64,000 bases of DNA from Gnomoniopsis sp. IMI 355080 (taxonomy: Eukaryota > Ascomycota > Sordariomycetes > Diaporthales > Gnomoniaceae), in NCBI GenBank assembly GCA_027946555.1, contig JAPEVC010000023.1:62001-126000 (forward strand), in the 5' to 3' direction. Shown in pieces: positions 11,308 to 24,085 of the stretch. The notes under the pieces are model-generated. The model was not told where the DNA came from and searched no databases. It was given only the letters and a program-made list of their open reading frames with translations. The first letter of the stretch is position 1; every line of letters begins with the position of its first letter. The position numbers and the translations under genes are program-made.

Positions 11308-12216
11308 TATACAACAGGGGTCGTACAATCCTTTGGCTTTATCCTGACTATCATTCCTTTAAGAAGGAGGGGGGTGCATATTGACGCATCCTGGCGAATT
11401 ACTGGAGTTTCGGCGTTGATCTTTCATTTACGTTGCCAGGTGTTTACCGTAGATCATTGGCAGCTATCAAGAAACCTTTCTTCAGCATCAAATTACTAGC
11501 TTTTCCTCTCATCGTGGAGTAGACTCAATGCACACTTCCCATATGCTAGCATCGTCTTACCTAATCGGTGTCTGGATTTTATATCTAGGCGCCTGTATTG
11601 ACTCTTGGGCTCATAGTTTGACATTTCCGCCATAGTCTGTACATCGTGTTGATCCAAAAAGTTGTCGTCCCTCGCTTACATACCCATACTACGAGGATGT
11701 TACTCTGATATACGATACTGCTCATTTCCTGAGTCGCATTCGAAACTTGCTCTTGCTTCGTTCTTCATTCATCCCCTGATAGAATCGGATCATAACGCGT
11801 AAGACACTAGCCACCTAGACAGATTGCCAGGGCTGTCAAGAGAGCGACCCTGCAATGCAGCTTGCACTGCTTCCCCTTTACCTAGGAATAGCCCCGAGGC
11901 CGAGGGAGATGAAGTTTATAGAGTAGCGATGCTCCATATAATAGCTTCTCAACCCGGAGCAATATTAGCCAGGCGGTGCCCTAGCTGCATACTACCAATG
12001 GAAACAGTTGCCGGCATGTTACATTTGATTCAGACAAAAGACATAGCCAGAAATAGTGCCGATTGGTGAGTGACCCTTGAATGCGGATTACGTGATGATG
12101 GGTGTGGTCTATCAAGTCCTTGAGTGATCTCCAAATCCACCTCGCATTCAGTCCTGGAACGCGTCACCCAAGTATCATCATACGACTCACACCAAAAAGC
12201 AACTTGGGATAGCGGA
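11308..12216. other. Intergenic region
   Basis: About 0.9 kb. The ThuA frame is open slightly upstream of its ATG, but nothing else is recognisable. Confidence 0.5.
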
Positions 12217-13065
12217 ATGGCCGAGCAACGTTGCGCACCACAAGTCGAAGATGAAGCCGAGACGTCATTCTCATCGCGAAACACGACAACGGCATTCAAA
12301 GTACTCGTGTTCAGTAGGACTGAGGGATATCGTCACGCTTCGATACCTGCAGGAATAGCAGCATTGGAGGGTCTCGCCACACTGTCCAAACGCTCGCCGA
12401 CCCCTTTCACCGTTCACGCAACCGAGGACGCGCTCGTATTTAAGTCTCCCACCCTTGCACAGTATCGGGTCGTTATTTTCCTGCAGTCATCTGGCGAGTT
12501 CTTTGACAATAAGGTTCAACTGCACGCGTTGCAGGGATTCGTTCGGGCAGGTGGTGGGATAGTCGCCGTCCATTGCGCATCCACAGGACTGCCATCCTCG
12601 GCGTATTATGGAAGGTTGATTGGAGCAGTCTTTGATGGTCACCCGGAGCCACAGCAAGGAGTCGTTGTTATCGAGGATCCGACGCATCCGATCGTCTCTA
12701 GTGTCTCAGCTTTCACCTATACGTCGAAGGTAACCAAGCAGGAGAGAGCCTCAGCTTCACAAGATGTTTCCTCGGATGTTGCAGGTGATGCCGTTGAATA
12801 TCAGATAGAGTGGTTCGACGAGTGGTACAACTTTAGGCAAAATCCGAGGATGCTCGATGGTGTACACATCTTAATGTCAGTGAAAGAGTCAACTTATCAA
12901 GGAGGCATTATGGGTGAAGATCATCCCATCGCATGGTGTCAGGAATTCGATGGAGGGCGATCATTCTACACTGCGTTGGGCCATTTCGACGAGGCGTACA
13001 CGGATGATCTTTTCAAGACAAGCATTCTGAATGGAATTCTCTGGGCTGCCCAGATTACGGGTTGA
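12217..13065 (+). CDS. ThuA-like domain protein
   Basis: Intronless, 282 residues from the ATG at 12217 (MAEQRCAPQ); the longer frame upstream has only a GTG. The protein has the class I glutamine-amidotransferase-like fold of ThuA (trehalose-utilisation) proteins. It shows FKVLVFSRTEGYRHASI at the first strand, YRVVIFLQSSGEFF, FVRAGGGIVAVHCASTG at the elbow, HPIVSSVSAFTYTSK, and a C-terminal ITALGH-like block (SFYTALGHFDEAY). Residues 1-30 are a hydrophilic leader without a signal peptide, so it is probably intracellular. ThuA proteins are linked to sugar metabolism in bacteria. In fungi the role is not established, so no pathway is assigned. Confidence 0.88.
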   Translation: MAEQRCAPQVEDEAETSFSSRNTTTAFKVLVFSRTEGYRHASIPAGIAALEGLATLSKRSPTPFTVHATEDALVFKSPTLAQYRVVIFLQSSGEFFDNKVQLHALQGFVRAGGGIVAVHCASTGLPSSAYYGRLIGAVFDGHPEPQQGVVVIEDPTHPIVSSVSAFTYTSKVTKQERASASQDVSSDVAGDAVEYQIEWFDEWYNFRQNPRMLDGVHILMSVKESTYQGGIMGEDHPIAWCQEFDGGRSFYTALGHFDEAYTDDLFKTSILNGILWAAQITG

Positions 13066-15877
13066 TTGAAAGCGGAAGGCGTTCGGTGACAAACGCACGA
13101 CCATTCGCATGTTCCGGTTTGTCTAGGGGCTCAACTTGTGTCCGTCCCCAGCCATCGCATGCATGTATATACACAGATACCTTGGTAGATAACATAAGAT
13201 CTTGCATAGGAACTCTGCGGGTAGCGGCACATGGGGAAATGTTATACTTTTTTCTGCTTTCTTTTTTGGGTGTTTACTATATCGAAAGCGGTCTACCTAT
13301 TATAGATCTGAGGTTTTGATAAGGAGACTCGCAATGAGCCATCGAATGGGATGCCACTTGGGTGCGATCCACTACCAGTTCATCACCCCGTGCCCTTGTA
13401 CCGGATCGGCGCTAGAATGAATGATTATCTCCACCGAAACATTCTCAGGCACAGGCACAAACCAAAGGGTGGGGAAGGGAAGATACGACCTTGTTACCTA
13501 TGTGTGCGTACCTGCAGGCGCCCTTCATCCCTATCGAGCTTGGCACCCAAGCTCTCAACGCATCGCAACCTAAAGTGGGGACGAAATCTAATCATTTGAG
13601 CAAGTCGTGCCGGCTGTGAGCCAGTTAAGCCCAATGGAGACAACAGTAAACCTCATGAGGGCCTTCTTGCGCAAGCAGATGTACAGAGCTACAGTGTTCC
13701 TCGAGGCTCGAAGTTACCCTACCCCTACCACGGACACCAGACGTTTTAGGGTTCCAGATTTCGAGATTCGGAAACCGCTTGAATATTTCCGGACCTCGCA
13801 AATGTGCCCAGGCGTATGAGACTAGTCCCAGACCGAGGCCTAGGTACCTAGGTAGTCTTCGAGCCCATCTAAGTAAAAGCCATCATATCGGCCGAGTCCG
13901 GGACGCCAATCTTTGCCATCTAGACAACTCGCTTAGCCAAAAGTGATAGCAATTGAACCAACTGCATATTGCACGATTCGACCTTGCATGCGTCGTTGCA
14001 ACCTGCCGGACAACTACCGACATGGTGACTATACAAAACAGTGTCTAGTTGCGCAACTTTTTCCCTCCTCGGTGTGGGTCGGTCGATCCTTTTCAGCCGT
14101 GCATCTGTCCAGCTGGGCACTCATCTTTACCAAGTCGAGGCAAAATTCGACCCGCGCGGCCGCCCGCATGTTTGAATGGATACTGAACTTTTACTCGGCT
14201 AGTAGGCAGCCATGCCCTTTGTGGATATTGGAGCCTCTGGCCAAGACCTGAGATCAACGTCCCATAAGCCCAGCGTGTCTTCCCGAGGCCCCGGAGCACC
14301 GCTAATAATGAGCTGCATAGCGAGCTACTGCTTTGCTACCCTACCGGGCAACGATCCCGAACCTTCGCTTGCGTGAACGCCAGAGTTCAGAGGAAACGCT
14401 AGTATCTACCAAGTATAGCGTCTAGTGCGACCCATCTGGCCCCCTGGACGCCCAGACAGAAAAGAGCGAGCATCTGCCAGGCCCTGTCAGGCGAAACAGG
14501 CCATTATCACACGGAGAATTGAGGCAGCATATGCAGTAGGTACGGAATATCTTTCTCAAAGTTCCCCGCAGCAGGGTCTCGGGCCGACTTCCTTGTATAT
14601 GATCGAATGCTCCACAGATCGTTGCGGCTGAGTTGGCATAGTGCGTACGCAGACTATCGACGAGTAACCCGACTTGGAGTTGACGACTTTGGAGCGAAAC
14701 GCGAGCTCTTGTGTCGTATCACCTCGTTCAATGTTACACTACCTCGCTATAAGTTCGAATCGGCGATGTGGTAGGTCACCTCAACACCAAGCTTCCAAGT
14801 GCTACAGGCTGTGATCAACAAAATGCGCCATCTGATTTTGTTAGCTACGTGACCCTGCCGTGGTTGGATTCACTGGTAGGTTTGGCTGACTGTAGCACCT
14901 ACCGACAGCCTGGATTGCTGGATCCTACTTGGTCTTACCCAGTGTCAAGCGGAAAGCACAGACAAATGGGGGCGCTGTCGACGAGAAGGGAGCACAGACA
15001 AGGCCGAGAAGCTTGGATAGTGCAACATGTCATATCCTGGCAGTCTGGCAATCGACTTACGCATCAAACCAAGAGCACTACGACATCGCCATGCCCTGAG
15101 TTTCAGTAGACCGATTCGCTCTTGCAAATTGCAATCATTTTTTGCAAACAGATGGCTGTGTCTGGGCTCACTCCTGTGTTGTAACTGTGCCATCGCTTCG
15201 GGAAGAGGCGGATGAGAGGGATACGATGGTACCTTGCAAGGGCTCAAGGGTCCTCGGAGCGTATCATCAGGGAGTATAAGCTCAGCGCAACATGCTGGCC
15301 TAGGGGATCAGACAGGGAACATTAGGATGAAGAGCTGATCTTCCTGAGACTTTGACGTTTCGGTGCTCCCAGCCCGGATTTAGCCAGAAATGAGGTACTG
15401 GGTAATTGCAACTTCGAGTTAGTCTTCAGGGACGTCCCTGATAGCTCTAGGACAAGGACTCTTGTCCCTGCTCAATCGACAAGTAATCCGCCGTCAGGGT
15501 CCCCTTGAAAGGGGTGGACATGGCTTGCCATCAAGTAGGGCCGGTAGGTTAGTAGGTAGGTAATTAGACGAGTATATGATCATGCACACAAGACCAACAT
15601 CGATCGAATGTCCGTCTCGTACACGGTTTGCCTGAGTTCGTTGTCGACAACGCGCTTCGCCAGGCTAGCAGAGAAGTGTTTTCTTCTCTCGTTTTTTATT
15701 TCTTCTAAAATATTTCTCCAGCCAGGACGCTTGCGATTTCGACGCTCCCACAGACTAGAAGTCGTGTCTTATATGGCATCCTTCACTTTGGCTCCACAAC
15801 CATACTGGATAATTTGAGATTTCGAGTCGACACCTAATTACTTCACTGCGCTATCCACAATCCAGGGACCGACCAAG
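13066..15877. other. Intergenic region
   Basis: About 2.8 kb with many short frames on both strands but no family resemblance and no long uninterrupted frame. It contains a palindromic CCTAGGTACCTAGGTAG microrepeat near 13840-13856 and a TAGGTTAGTAGGTAGGTAA stretch near 15545-15563. Confidence 0.5.
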
Positions 15878-17450
15878 ATGGACGCCAATGACTTCCTACC
15901 GATCAAAGCGGCGGCTGTCGTAGTCGACCATTCATTAGACGGCCAGTCTAAGACAGGCTATATCATAGCTGTCTGCTCGGTGTCAATCGTCCTCACTACT
16001 GTTGCCGTCCTGGCGCGCATGTACACCAGGCTTTGCGTCCTGCACACATTTGGCCGTGATGACTTCGTTATGGCCGTGGCACAGGCCTTCACCCTCCTGA
16101 CAGCTACAGCCATTCTCGTGGGTGGGTGGTTCCCTTCACACTGCCCTCAGTTGGTCCAAATGTGACAAAGTCGCATGCTGACACGAACGACCTGTACAGA
16201 GACCGCGTATGGTCTGGGCCGCCACATATGGCTCTTGGAGAATTCGGAGCGGTACGGGCAGGCTTTCTACAGCAGCATCATAGTCTTCAACGTTGGGACT
16301 TGCATTCTCAAAATTTCCGTCCTATTCCAGTACAGGCGAATCTTTCGGGTCCCGCTCATGCAGAAGGTCACCTTCGTCGGCCTAATCTTCGAGGGAGCTT
16401 GGGCTCTTACACTATCGGTGTTGCTACCCCTCGTCTGTACTCCGGTTGCCTTCTTCTGGGATACCAGCCTCCAGGGAACGTGCCTAAACCAGCTCGCGAG
16501 TGAGCACCCCGTACCTAACACTGTATTGTTGAGCGACATGACTTGGCTGACAAGTGATCTTATAGTCTGGTACGTTATGGCGGCCATAAACTTGGTAACG
16601 GATTTCGTGATATTTTCGCTGCCTCTGCCCGTCATCAAGAGTTTGCAGCTTCCCAATCGGCAGAAGTACTTGCTCATGGGCGTCTTCTGCCTCGGCTTCT
16701 GGTAAGTGTTGGGATTGAGTTATTATGCTCCCATTATGCTCCCACCTTACGAACGGGCAAGTGTTCTCTCTGCTGGTGTACATAGCTGACCACAGTTCTT
16801 GAATTTCTCAGCACCTGTATCATTTCTGTCTATCGCATAACGACCCTCAAAGCAGCTGCAGGCGCGGACGACTCGACCTGGGAGAATGTTGATGCCGCTG
16901 TAAGTATCACCTTTTGATATATTACTTAATATGTCCAGGAAATTCTTTAGCAGGCTTGTCATCTCGACAGCCTGGACATCCACGTAGTTCCTTCCGCTGG
17001 TTTGAAAGGTCACTAACGTGGTCATGCTAGGTTTGGTCGCTCATTGAACTCGTCATTGGCGTCTTGGCCGCTTGCCTGCCCACGCTGAAGCCCCTCTTCG
17101 CGATGATCATGCCACGGTTCTTCAGGTCCAGTCTCGGCACCCGTACCAACCAATACAAACAATACGGAATGTCGACGTCGAAAGGGGCCAAGTCTGTCAA
17201 GGCTGGACACTCGTTCCCATTCAACTCTAGTGGAGGTGTATACGTTAAAGAAATAGATGACGACATGGACGCGCTTAGGGCAGACGACAGCCTCACATCA
17301 AGAGGCAGTGGGTCCCCAGGCCAAGACATCGAGATGCAGAGGCCTTCCTATAATGTGAGCGTGACGGGAGGTCAACGGCAAAGTGGAAACCCGTATATTG
17401 GAGGTATACAAACCACAACAGTAGTCACCCAGAGGGTCGACTCTCTGTAA
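15878..17450 (+). CDS. Fungal rhodopsin-domain integral membrane protein (Pth11-like)
   Basis: A seven-helix protein of the fungal rhodopsin-domain family, which includes Pth11-type putative GPCRs. This one lacks a CFEM domain. Exons are 15878-16121, 16200-16701, 16812-16899 and 17031-17450, giving 417 residues. The joins give V-ETAYGLGRHIW, GFC-TCIISVYRITTLK and ENVDAA-VWSLIELVIG, all as expected for the family. Helix 1 is GYIIAVCSVSIVLTTVAVLA, followed by ARMYTRL. Conserved blocks include GLGRHIW, KISVLFQYRRIF, CTPVAFFWD and DFVIFSLPLPVI. The C-terminal 110 residues are a hydrophilic Ser/Gly-rich tail. The ligand and any signalling partner are unknown. An intergenic stretch of more than 2 kb lies on each side. 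Confidence 0.88.
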
Positions 17451-20211
17451 CAAGAGGACTTTAGGACAGTGTATTCTAAGTAGGTTCATGAGGATATCTC
17501 AATAATGTTTCAGTGCCCGATTCAAGCTGCCGGGCAAACTTTGGGAATTCTACATTGCTCCTTCTATGTCGGCTCTTCCTAGCAAACCGAAGCAAAATTC
17601 GGTAAGGGTTGGAGGTCACTTCGAGTACTATTGACTGCCTCCGCGTAAAATACCGAAGTCAGTCCCAGCCCAGCCACAAGTCGCATGATGGGTCTCTTGC
17701 ATACACGCAATGTCTAGCGGGTTACGATTGGGCGATAAACGTCTGGCGTTACACAAAGCTCGTGGAAGCTTGTCATGCATTGTATCGACGTGCTTCTCCC
17801 GCACGCATCATAGTAGTGAGAAAAGGTTCAGTTGTCCTTCATTGGGATATAGTTCTCCACATCCCTGGAAGGTCGCGGACGGAATGGGCTACGACGGTGA
17901 GATCGACTGGTACTTCGATCCATTTTGGCTTCAGAAGCTTTGCGGCCACGTTCTTTGGTCATCCGGGAAGATTCAAACTTTTGGTCTTCCAGGGTCTGAG
18001 TCCGTAGTACACGTGGAGATCTACCCTGTGAAACTTTTCAAGCTCTGCGTGTTTATGGATTTGAGTTTCTCTTGTTCCACGCAGGTTGTGAAACATGCAG
18101 TGAACAGCGCATCCGCAATTTCTCCGTCTGCATCAAGATTTGGCACCGGATGAGAAGTCAAAATTCCATAGGTAGATAATTCTCACTCGCACGATACCCC
18201 GATTTGATATGAAACCGGCCTTGATGAACTAGGACCATATGCTACTGGGGCGCCGAAATAACGGTGCAAAGGACAGACGAGGCCATCTGCAGCCGAAGTG
18301 GGATCTAATCATTCAACAGTGCCGTTGTTCACTCAGTGGTTCACGAGCTTTGCTGGAGATTTAGGTTGGGATGACGGATGCAGGTTGTATCATAAATCAA
18401 ATTCAAGTATGGATGAGCCCTATTTTGACCAAACCATATGCAGGATTTGGGAATTCCTCAGAAAGTTCTTTTTTTTCCAACGTCGCTCGGCGCATATTAT
18501 TGAGACGGAGCAAAGGTACGGACGTAAATCCAAGATCCTACGTGCCCAGGGTCATAAACTTTGAGGGGAACAGGTAGTTTCAGGGGTGCAGACTGCATTA
18601 TGTGTGCCGAAAGTCTAATCGAACTTGATACTGAACCAAGCCTTGTGTGCTCTGTAACTGACGTCTCATGGTAGTCTAGGGGGCATCCAGCCGATCAACT
18701 CTCGATGGACAGCGAACGATGCAGACTGTTTAATATGAAGAAACGACAACACGCCACGTCACGCCACGCCACGCCACGCCACGCCAATAGAAGCATGCCC
18801 GATGTTCTATAAGGCAGTGAACTCGAAGCTTAACACTTTGGTAGGAGACCAACGCCAGGCATAACATGAAGGATCTTGGCCGACCTAAGGAGGCAGATTG
18901 CACCGATAAAGCGCGTTGCCTACAAAGCAGGACATCGGAATGCATTGTGCTTGTACTGTAAGTACAGTACAATATCTAGAGCAGGCCCTGTTGACCAATA
19001 ATCCGTGCCTGTTTGAGGCCCAAACTCATCTTAGAATCGCGAGTCCAGGAAAGTGAGCTGTCTGTATCCCATGTCCACCTGGGCAGGCTGTCAAGTCGTG
19101 CTTGTCAGCCACAAGATGTCCAACCTGCCTCCTGCTCAGTCTGGGACCGGAGATCACCAGGTGAAAAGATTATCCTCAAGATTGAGTTGTGTGGCCAGTT
19201 GATAGACTGCTCATAACAGAGCTTAGCGTACAACACACCTTCTTACCGATGACCGTTCCCGGAAAAATTGACCATCTGCGCACCGTAGCAGCAGGATCTG
19301 AAGATCTGACGAGTTTGCTTCGCTAGTCCAAGGCCTTGCATACAAATTAACACTTGTACAATACAGATACAGTACGGCCTCTGCAAACCCCGTTTGACCA
19401 CATCGCTTGGCAGAAGCTAGCATCATGCACCCTGCATGCGACGGTATGAAGCTCTATACCTCCCCAGGTCGTGAAGCCGACACAATTTAAGAAGCATGTC
19501 GGTCTTATGGAGGGGTTTGGGATTTGGGGAAATTTTTAGTAAGTATTGCCTAGTACATGGGAGCCAGGCGCGATGTTTCCCACTGCATGTCACGCCAGTC
19601 GGTGGCTGAAAGCAAAGCGGATGACTAGCCTTTTCTGCATGCAACATAACTGATGAGGAACCTCTGTGAACTTGTGACCACTGATCAGTTTCCTACAATT
19701 TGGTCCAACACTGTGAGGCACATATCTACCTCCTAGGCAAGCCCTTGGAGGAAGGAGTGCATTCGCGATTGAGACTCGCAATTTTGCATGCTTACGAATG
19801 ATACCACGTGCTGGCCATGGTGTGGAAGAAAATGTTGAGACTCTTTCAGGCCCCGGTCATCGTTACCTTTAATGACACATCGCAAAGAGCACCAAAGAAC
19901 AACGTCACAGTTCATGCTAGCAAACATGTCTCATGTTCAAGAATCAGCAGGTTGCATTGATTAATTTTGCCAAATTGACACAGAGGGCAAGCTATAAGAG
20001 GGCAGGGTATATGAGGGCCACTAATGCATCACCCTCCCTCGACTAATGTCGTCCCTAGCTCTGCGGGTAGGATTTATGGATTGAACACACGAGATGCTCC
20101 TTTGGATGATTCAGCCTTCATCAACGCTGAGAACGCATCTGGAAATAGAACGATGAACGCCGGCCCCACGAATTTGGTGTGGCTTTACCGGCCACAATGT
20201 AACGATAAGTT
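17451..20211. other. Intergenic region
   Basis: About 2.8 kb. Two overlapping frames of 132 and 147 codons (17609-18153) are in different phases and look like chance. A short tandem repeat lies at 18751-18785. Nothing else was recognised. Confidence 0.5.
18751..18785. repeat. ACGCC pentanucleotide tandem repeat
   Basis: Seven consecutive 5-bp units; the second is ACGTC and the others are ACGCC. Confidence 0.9.
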
Positions 20212-21453
20212 TTAAACAGTACCACTAATGCTCAGCTCCCGAATTTCCTGTAAGACCTGTTCGACACGTGAGTCGAGATGGCCCTGGGCGTACTGATCTC
20301 TTGTCTCCGCATCAAGATACTGTTGAACCTGGGCCATGCGGCTGTAGGCCTCGGCGCAAAAGCGTAGCTGAATCTTGACAAGGGCTTCAAAGGATGGGTC
20401 GAGATAGGGAACACGCAGGTCAATGAGCTGAGGCAGCTCAGTGCAGAGCTGTTCGTTGAGCTGCTCGTAGGCAGCCTTGGCCATGTCCTGTTCCTTCTCG
20501 GCACGGGGCAATTTGGTCACATCCTTGTCGGGCTTGTCGACAAGGCGCTTGACCTTAGCGCGCAGGGCGTCATAGTCGAGCAGCTTGTGACTGCGCTTCT
20601 TGATACCTGCAAATGGCAATTCTAGTCAGCATCAGAACCGGGAACGGCTATAGAAAGACAATTCCGTGGACATACATTCGTTTACGTCGGGAAAGTAGGC
20701 ACAGAATCTCGAGATAGGCTCTAGCACGGTGGTCCTGTCAAGAGATCATAGTCAGTGCTCAGTCATCAGGAAACGTTCACGGCGTGCACCCGCGGCGTAC
20801 CGATATGGCCCGTCAAGGGCTTTTATGGTCTCTGCATCTAGGTCCTCGACGGCCTGTTTGTAGCTCCTGCTGACACCATCTTTGGCACCGGCGTCCCCAT
20901 AGAACGCGTCGATGGTCTCAGCGATGCGCATTTGCGAGGCGGTCATTGCTATAGAAATGTGGCTGGTGAGACAAACGGGCCATCAGGCCAAGGGAACAGC
21001 GGAGGGGGGGAGGTGGGCGGATGCGAACCTCTGAGAGAATCCAAGTAACCCTTTGCCTCCTTTTGTAGCCTCAAGGACGCCGTCTCCATGGTGCGGAAGC
21101 GCCTGTGATTTCGTCAGAACTTGGTTGGAAGTTGTTGGACAACGTGAGGGACAGTGAATCGGCACATCGGGCAGGAGACTGGACGGGATAGGGCGGGTCG
21201 TACCGTTCTTCGACTTCGTAATCGCGATCATTGGTCTTCTCGACATGACCTATATTCTGGAGTCAGGCAATACAATCGTTGTAAGAGGACCCTGGGGGAA
21301 GGGGCAGACGGACCCGTTTTCATCATGACCTGCGTCGTTGCGCGGTTCACATTCTTCTTGAACCCTGCGGAAGCAGTTTGTCAGCACGAGGTTTCCAGTC
21401 AGCCATTGTGTAGCTGAATGGCGGTACAACGAGGACATACCTGCCCACGACAT
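20212..21453 (-). CDS. hob3: BAR-domain protein Hob3/Rvs161
   Basis: N-BAR amphiphysin-like protein that bends membranes at endocytic actin patches. Seven exons on the minus strand: 21441-21453, 21314-21364, 21204-21249, 21029-21102, 20801-20948, 20676-20734 and 20212-20606, giving 261 residues. The first exon encodes only MSWAG plus one base. The frame then continues FKKNVNRATTQVMMKTGHVE, ERRFRTMETASLRLQKEAKG, and MTASQMRIAETIDAFYGDAG. The last exon carries KKRSHKLLDYDALRAKVKRL and ends ELSISGTV. This is near-identical to the conserved fungal Hob3 as I remember it, and the length is normal with no SH3 domain, as expected for the Rvs161 branch. It is divergently transcribed from the peptidyl-tRNA hydrolase across 667 bp. 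Confidence 0.95.
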
Positions 21454-22120
21454 GTTGGGCAAATCGTGATGGTGGTGATGCAGGAGTAGGTCTGTTTGTT
21501 CGGGTGGGTAAGGCTGTTAGAGGCGGTCGATAGGGGGGATCGCGGCTCGGACAGGCGACAGATGGGTAGGCGGCTTGAGCGATGCAGGATTAATGTCGTT
21601 GTCGCTGGCAAGCTGGTGACTGAGGACCCGTCTGCTTTGCTTGTGATTGAGAGTTGTTGCGCTCGTTGGGGCTGGCTGACGATGCGCGGATGCATGTCGT
21701 TGGATCCCAATTACGGGCGGCCGTGCCTGTTGTGTGGCGGTGCGGGCCGAAGTGGGTCAGTATACGTCACTGATGCACAGTGATAGGTGGGCAGCCACAT
21801 GGTGAAAGCCGGCACACCCTTGTGATTATGGCGCAGCACTAATCGATTATCGACCTTTGTAGCACTGACATGAGCAGCTTTACCGGATGACTCGAAAAGA
21901 CTCATTCATAATCAAGAAACCAATTGCCTTCGTTCAGCCTCCCAAAAACTGCCAGTCTTCGAGGGAAAATCTGAATTTGTCAGCCGGTGAGCTATTACGG
22001 TCTACCGCTAGGGTGCATTGTCAGTCCAGTGGCTGACAGCGCAGCGCAGACAATAGCCTCAGGACCAGCCCATTAAACAAACAACAAAAAACAAAAATCC
22101 TCGCCAGACCACTTTAGAAA
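21454..22120. promoter_or_regulatory. Divergent promoter region, hob3 / pth
   Basis: This 667-bp gap separates two start codons facing away from each other, so it must contain both promoters. No TATA box is evident on either side. The end nearest the hydrolase is A-rich (ACAAACAACAAAAAACAAAAA before 22100), typical of a fungal 5' leader. Confidence 0.6.
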
Positions 22121-23056
22121 ATGGCTAATGGCAATTTTGCATATTTAGGCCTGGTCTCGTGCCGCCTGACCCCTTCGGTTTCACTCATCTCTCCTGCCAT
22201 ATTGCGCTCATGCACGTTTCCTGTCTCACACATGTCACAATTATTGTCGAGATCGAGGCCAACGCATGCAACCGCCCTCATGTCCACCACCACAGCCAGC
22301 ATGGATTCAGCTAGGCATGAATTTACGGATTCGAACGACTCTTCTGTCAAAGCTGCCCGTTTTGAACCGCATTTTCTTGTCGTGAGCCTGGGTAACCCGG
22401 CCCCTTATGGCGACGGCCTGCATTCTGCCGGTCACCATGCTCTGCAAGCCCTACAGAGACAGCTACAGTGCGATCACCAACAACCGCCATTTTCCTCTGA
22501 GCGCATAGGAAAGAAGGCCACCCAGGCCTCTAGAGGTCCCAAGTACACCCTACTCCAATGCCCCACCCTCATGAACATCTCGGGGCCCTGGGTCGCAAAG
22601 GCATGGAAGGAGATCCTCGCAGAGGCGACCCACACCCAGACGCCTCTAGGCTTAGTGGTCGTGCACGATGACCTCGAGGAGGACATGTGTATTGTCAAGA
22701 CTCGAAAGTGGGACACCAGCCACCGAGGCCACAATGGTCTCAAAAGTATCATGGCAAGCATGAAGCCCACCGACTATAGGGACTCAAGGTGGGCAAAGAT
22801 TCGTATCGGTATCGGCCGTCCCGAAGCAAGGGATCAAAACACTGTTTCCGACTACGTGCTCAGGCCCATGTCGAAGCACCAGAAGGCCATCATGTCCGAA
22901 AAGTCAGGCGGTCCAGTCTTGAGTGCATTGAAGGAGATTGAGGCAGCGTGGACGTCTGAAGTAAAGAAGGACGCCACTCAGCCGGGTCCAAAATCTACAA
23001 AGCAGTCCAAAAATGGGAAGAAAGGGACTCGTACAGTGACCAGCCCGGACGCTTAG
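22121..23056 (+). CDS. pth1: Peptidyl-tRNA hydrolase (Pth1-type)
   Basis: Releases tRNA from peptidyl-tRNAs that drop off the ribosome; fungal Pth1 is usually mitochondrial. Intronless, 311 residues. Family motifs are in order: SLGNPAPYGDGLHSAGHHAL with GNP at 91-93, LMNISG at 150-155, HDDLE at 182-186, SHRGHNGLKS at 200-209, and IGIGRP at 229-234. The first 80 residues are basic and Ser/Thr-rich, compatible with a mitochondrial leader. A second ATG at 22280 (MSTTTASM, residue 54) could yield a shorter cytosolic form. The last 30 residues are a Lys-rich tail absent from bacterial enzymes. The bacterial-type TRHN catalytic motif reads HSAGHHAL here, so the histidine is present but its context has changed. 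Confidence 0.9.
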   Translation: MANGNFAYLGLVSCRLTPSVSLISPAILRSCTFPVSHMSQLLSRSRPTHATALMSTTTASMDSARHEFTDSNDSSVKAARFEPHFLVVSLGNPAPYGDGLHSAGHHALQALQRQLQCDHQQPPFSSERIGKKATQASRGPKYTLLQCPTLMNISGPWVAKAWKEILAEATHTQTPLGLVVVHDDLEEDMCIVKTRKWDTSHRGHNGLKSIMASMKPTDYRDSRWAKIRIGIGRPEARDQNTVSDYVLRPMSKHQKAIMSEKSGGPVLSALKEIEAAWTSEVKKDATQPGPKSTKQSKNGKKGTRTVTSPDA

Positions 23057-24085
23057 TGGCTGGTGGTCTCGCATCAAATACGGTTGGAGAGGAATGAGAG
23101 GATAGATGGGACTGAGATATTTGGGTGCGAAGGGCCTAATGTGGACAGGCGATCTCATGGTTGAACATTAGACAGATTGCATCTGGGGGCGTTCGGTTGA
23201 ATCTGGCTGCGATGATACCCGGGCACAGGCATATGCCGTCCACCAATCTGAGTCAACAAATAGAAGGCGCAATGTACGGTGTCATCAAGAATGTCAATTT
23301 GGACAGTATATGAAAGACGAGTTCTTTTATTTCTTGTGTGCAAACTTGACCTCGATCACATTGCGCGGTTTGGCTCGAGATACCATGAATGGCAACGGAT
23401 GCCGCGTGTCACTTTGTTGTTGTGGACAGACTATCATGGTCCGGCTCCCCTCTTAGCTCACAGCGATTGTTGATGATTACATGCACCAGTATTTCAGGAT
23501 CGTGATAAACGACACGTGTGCACTGGTTTTCGCTACAAGATTGTGTGATACTCACTTCTCCTAATGAAGGAGCTCAACTCGATAGTCAACAAGCCTCAGG
23601 CCACTCACAAAACGGAATTGTATTTTCCACATGAACTGAATCATATCTGCATAACTTTCCATTTCCAATAAGGCCTGGCCTCCCCATGAAGTTCGCGTCT
23701 CTTGATCCGGCCTGAATCTGGCAAACACACAAGTTTGCCGCTATGAAAGCCCTGGACTTGGCCAGAAGTACACTACATCGATCTCTACATACCTAGGTAC
23801 CTAGGCAGGTAGTATCACATGGGAAAGACCCGGCTACCATCGAATGCTGCAAGCGCCGGACCGTCTGATGACCAGACTTCATGCATCTCTGTGTGCTCAC
23901 TTGTGATAGGAGTCTTCCTCATTATAAGATAATTTGATCTATTCGTCTTTTGCCTGAACCTCTTTTCCCATCGTTTGCTCTGTAAATCACTTGCAAAACG
24001 TGATTCTATATCAACCCTTGGTCTGCACCCTTGAAAATCATCCGTGCTCAGAAGTAAATCCATATTCTTCATCACTTCATTTGCT
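23057..24085. other. Intergenic region
   Basis: About 1 kb without a gene. It contains a TACCTAGGTACCTAGGCAGGTAG microrepeat near 23791-23813. Confidence 0.5.

Noticed and set aside
14700..14790. Possible tRNA T-loop (GTTCGAATC near 14753)
   Set aside because: I could not find a matching acceptor stem, D-arm or anticodon arm around it.
17609..18153. Overlapping 132- and 147-codon frames after the rhodopsin-domain gene
   Set aside because: They are in different phases over the same DNA, with no motif, signal peptide or splice support.
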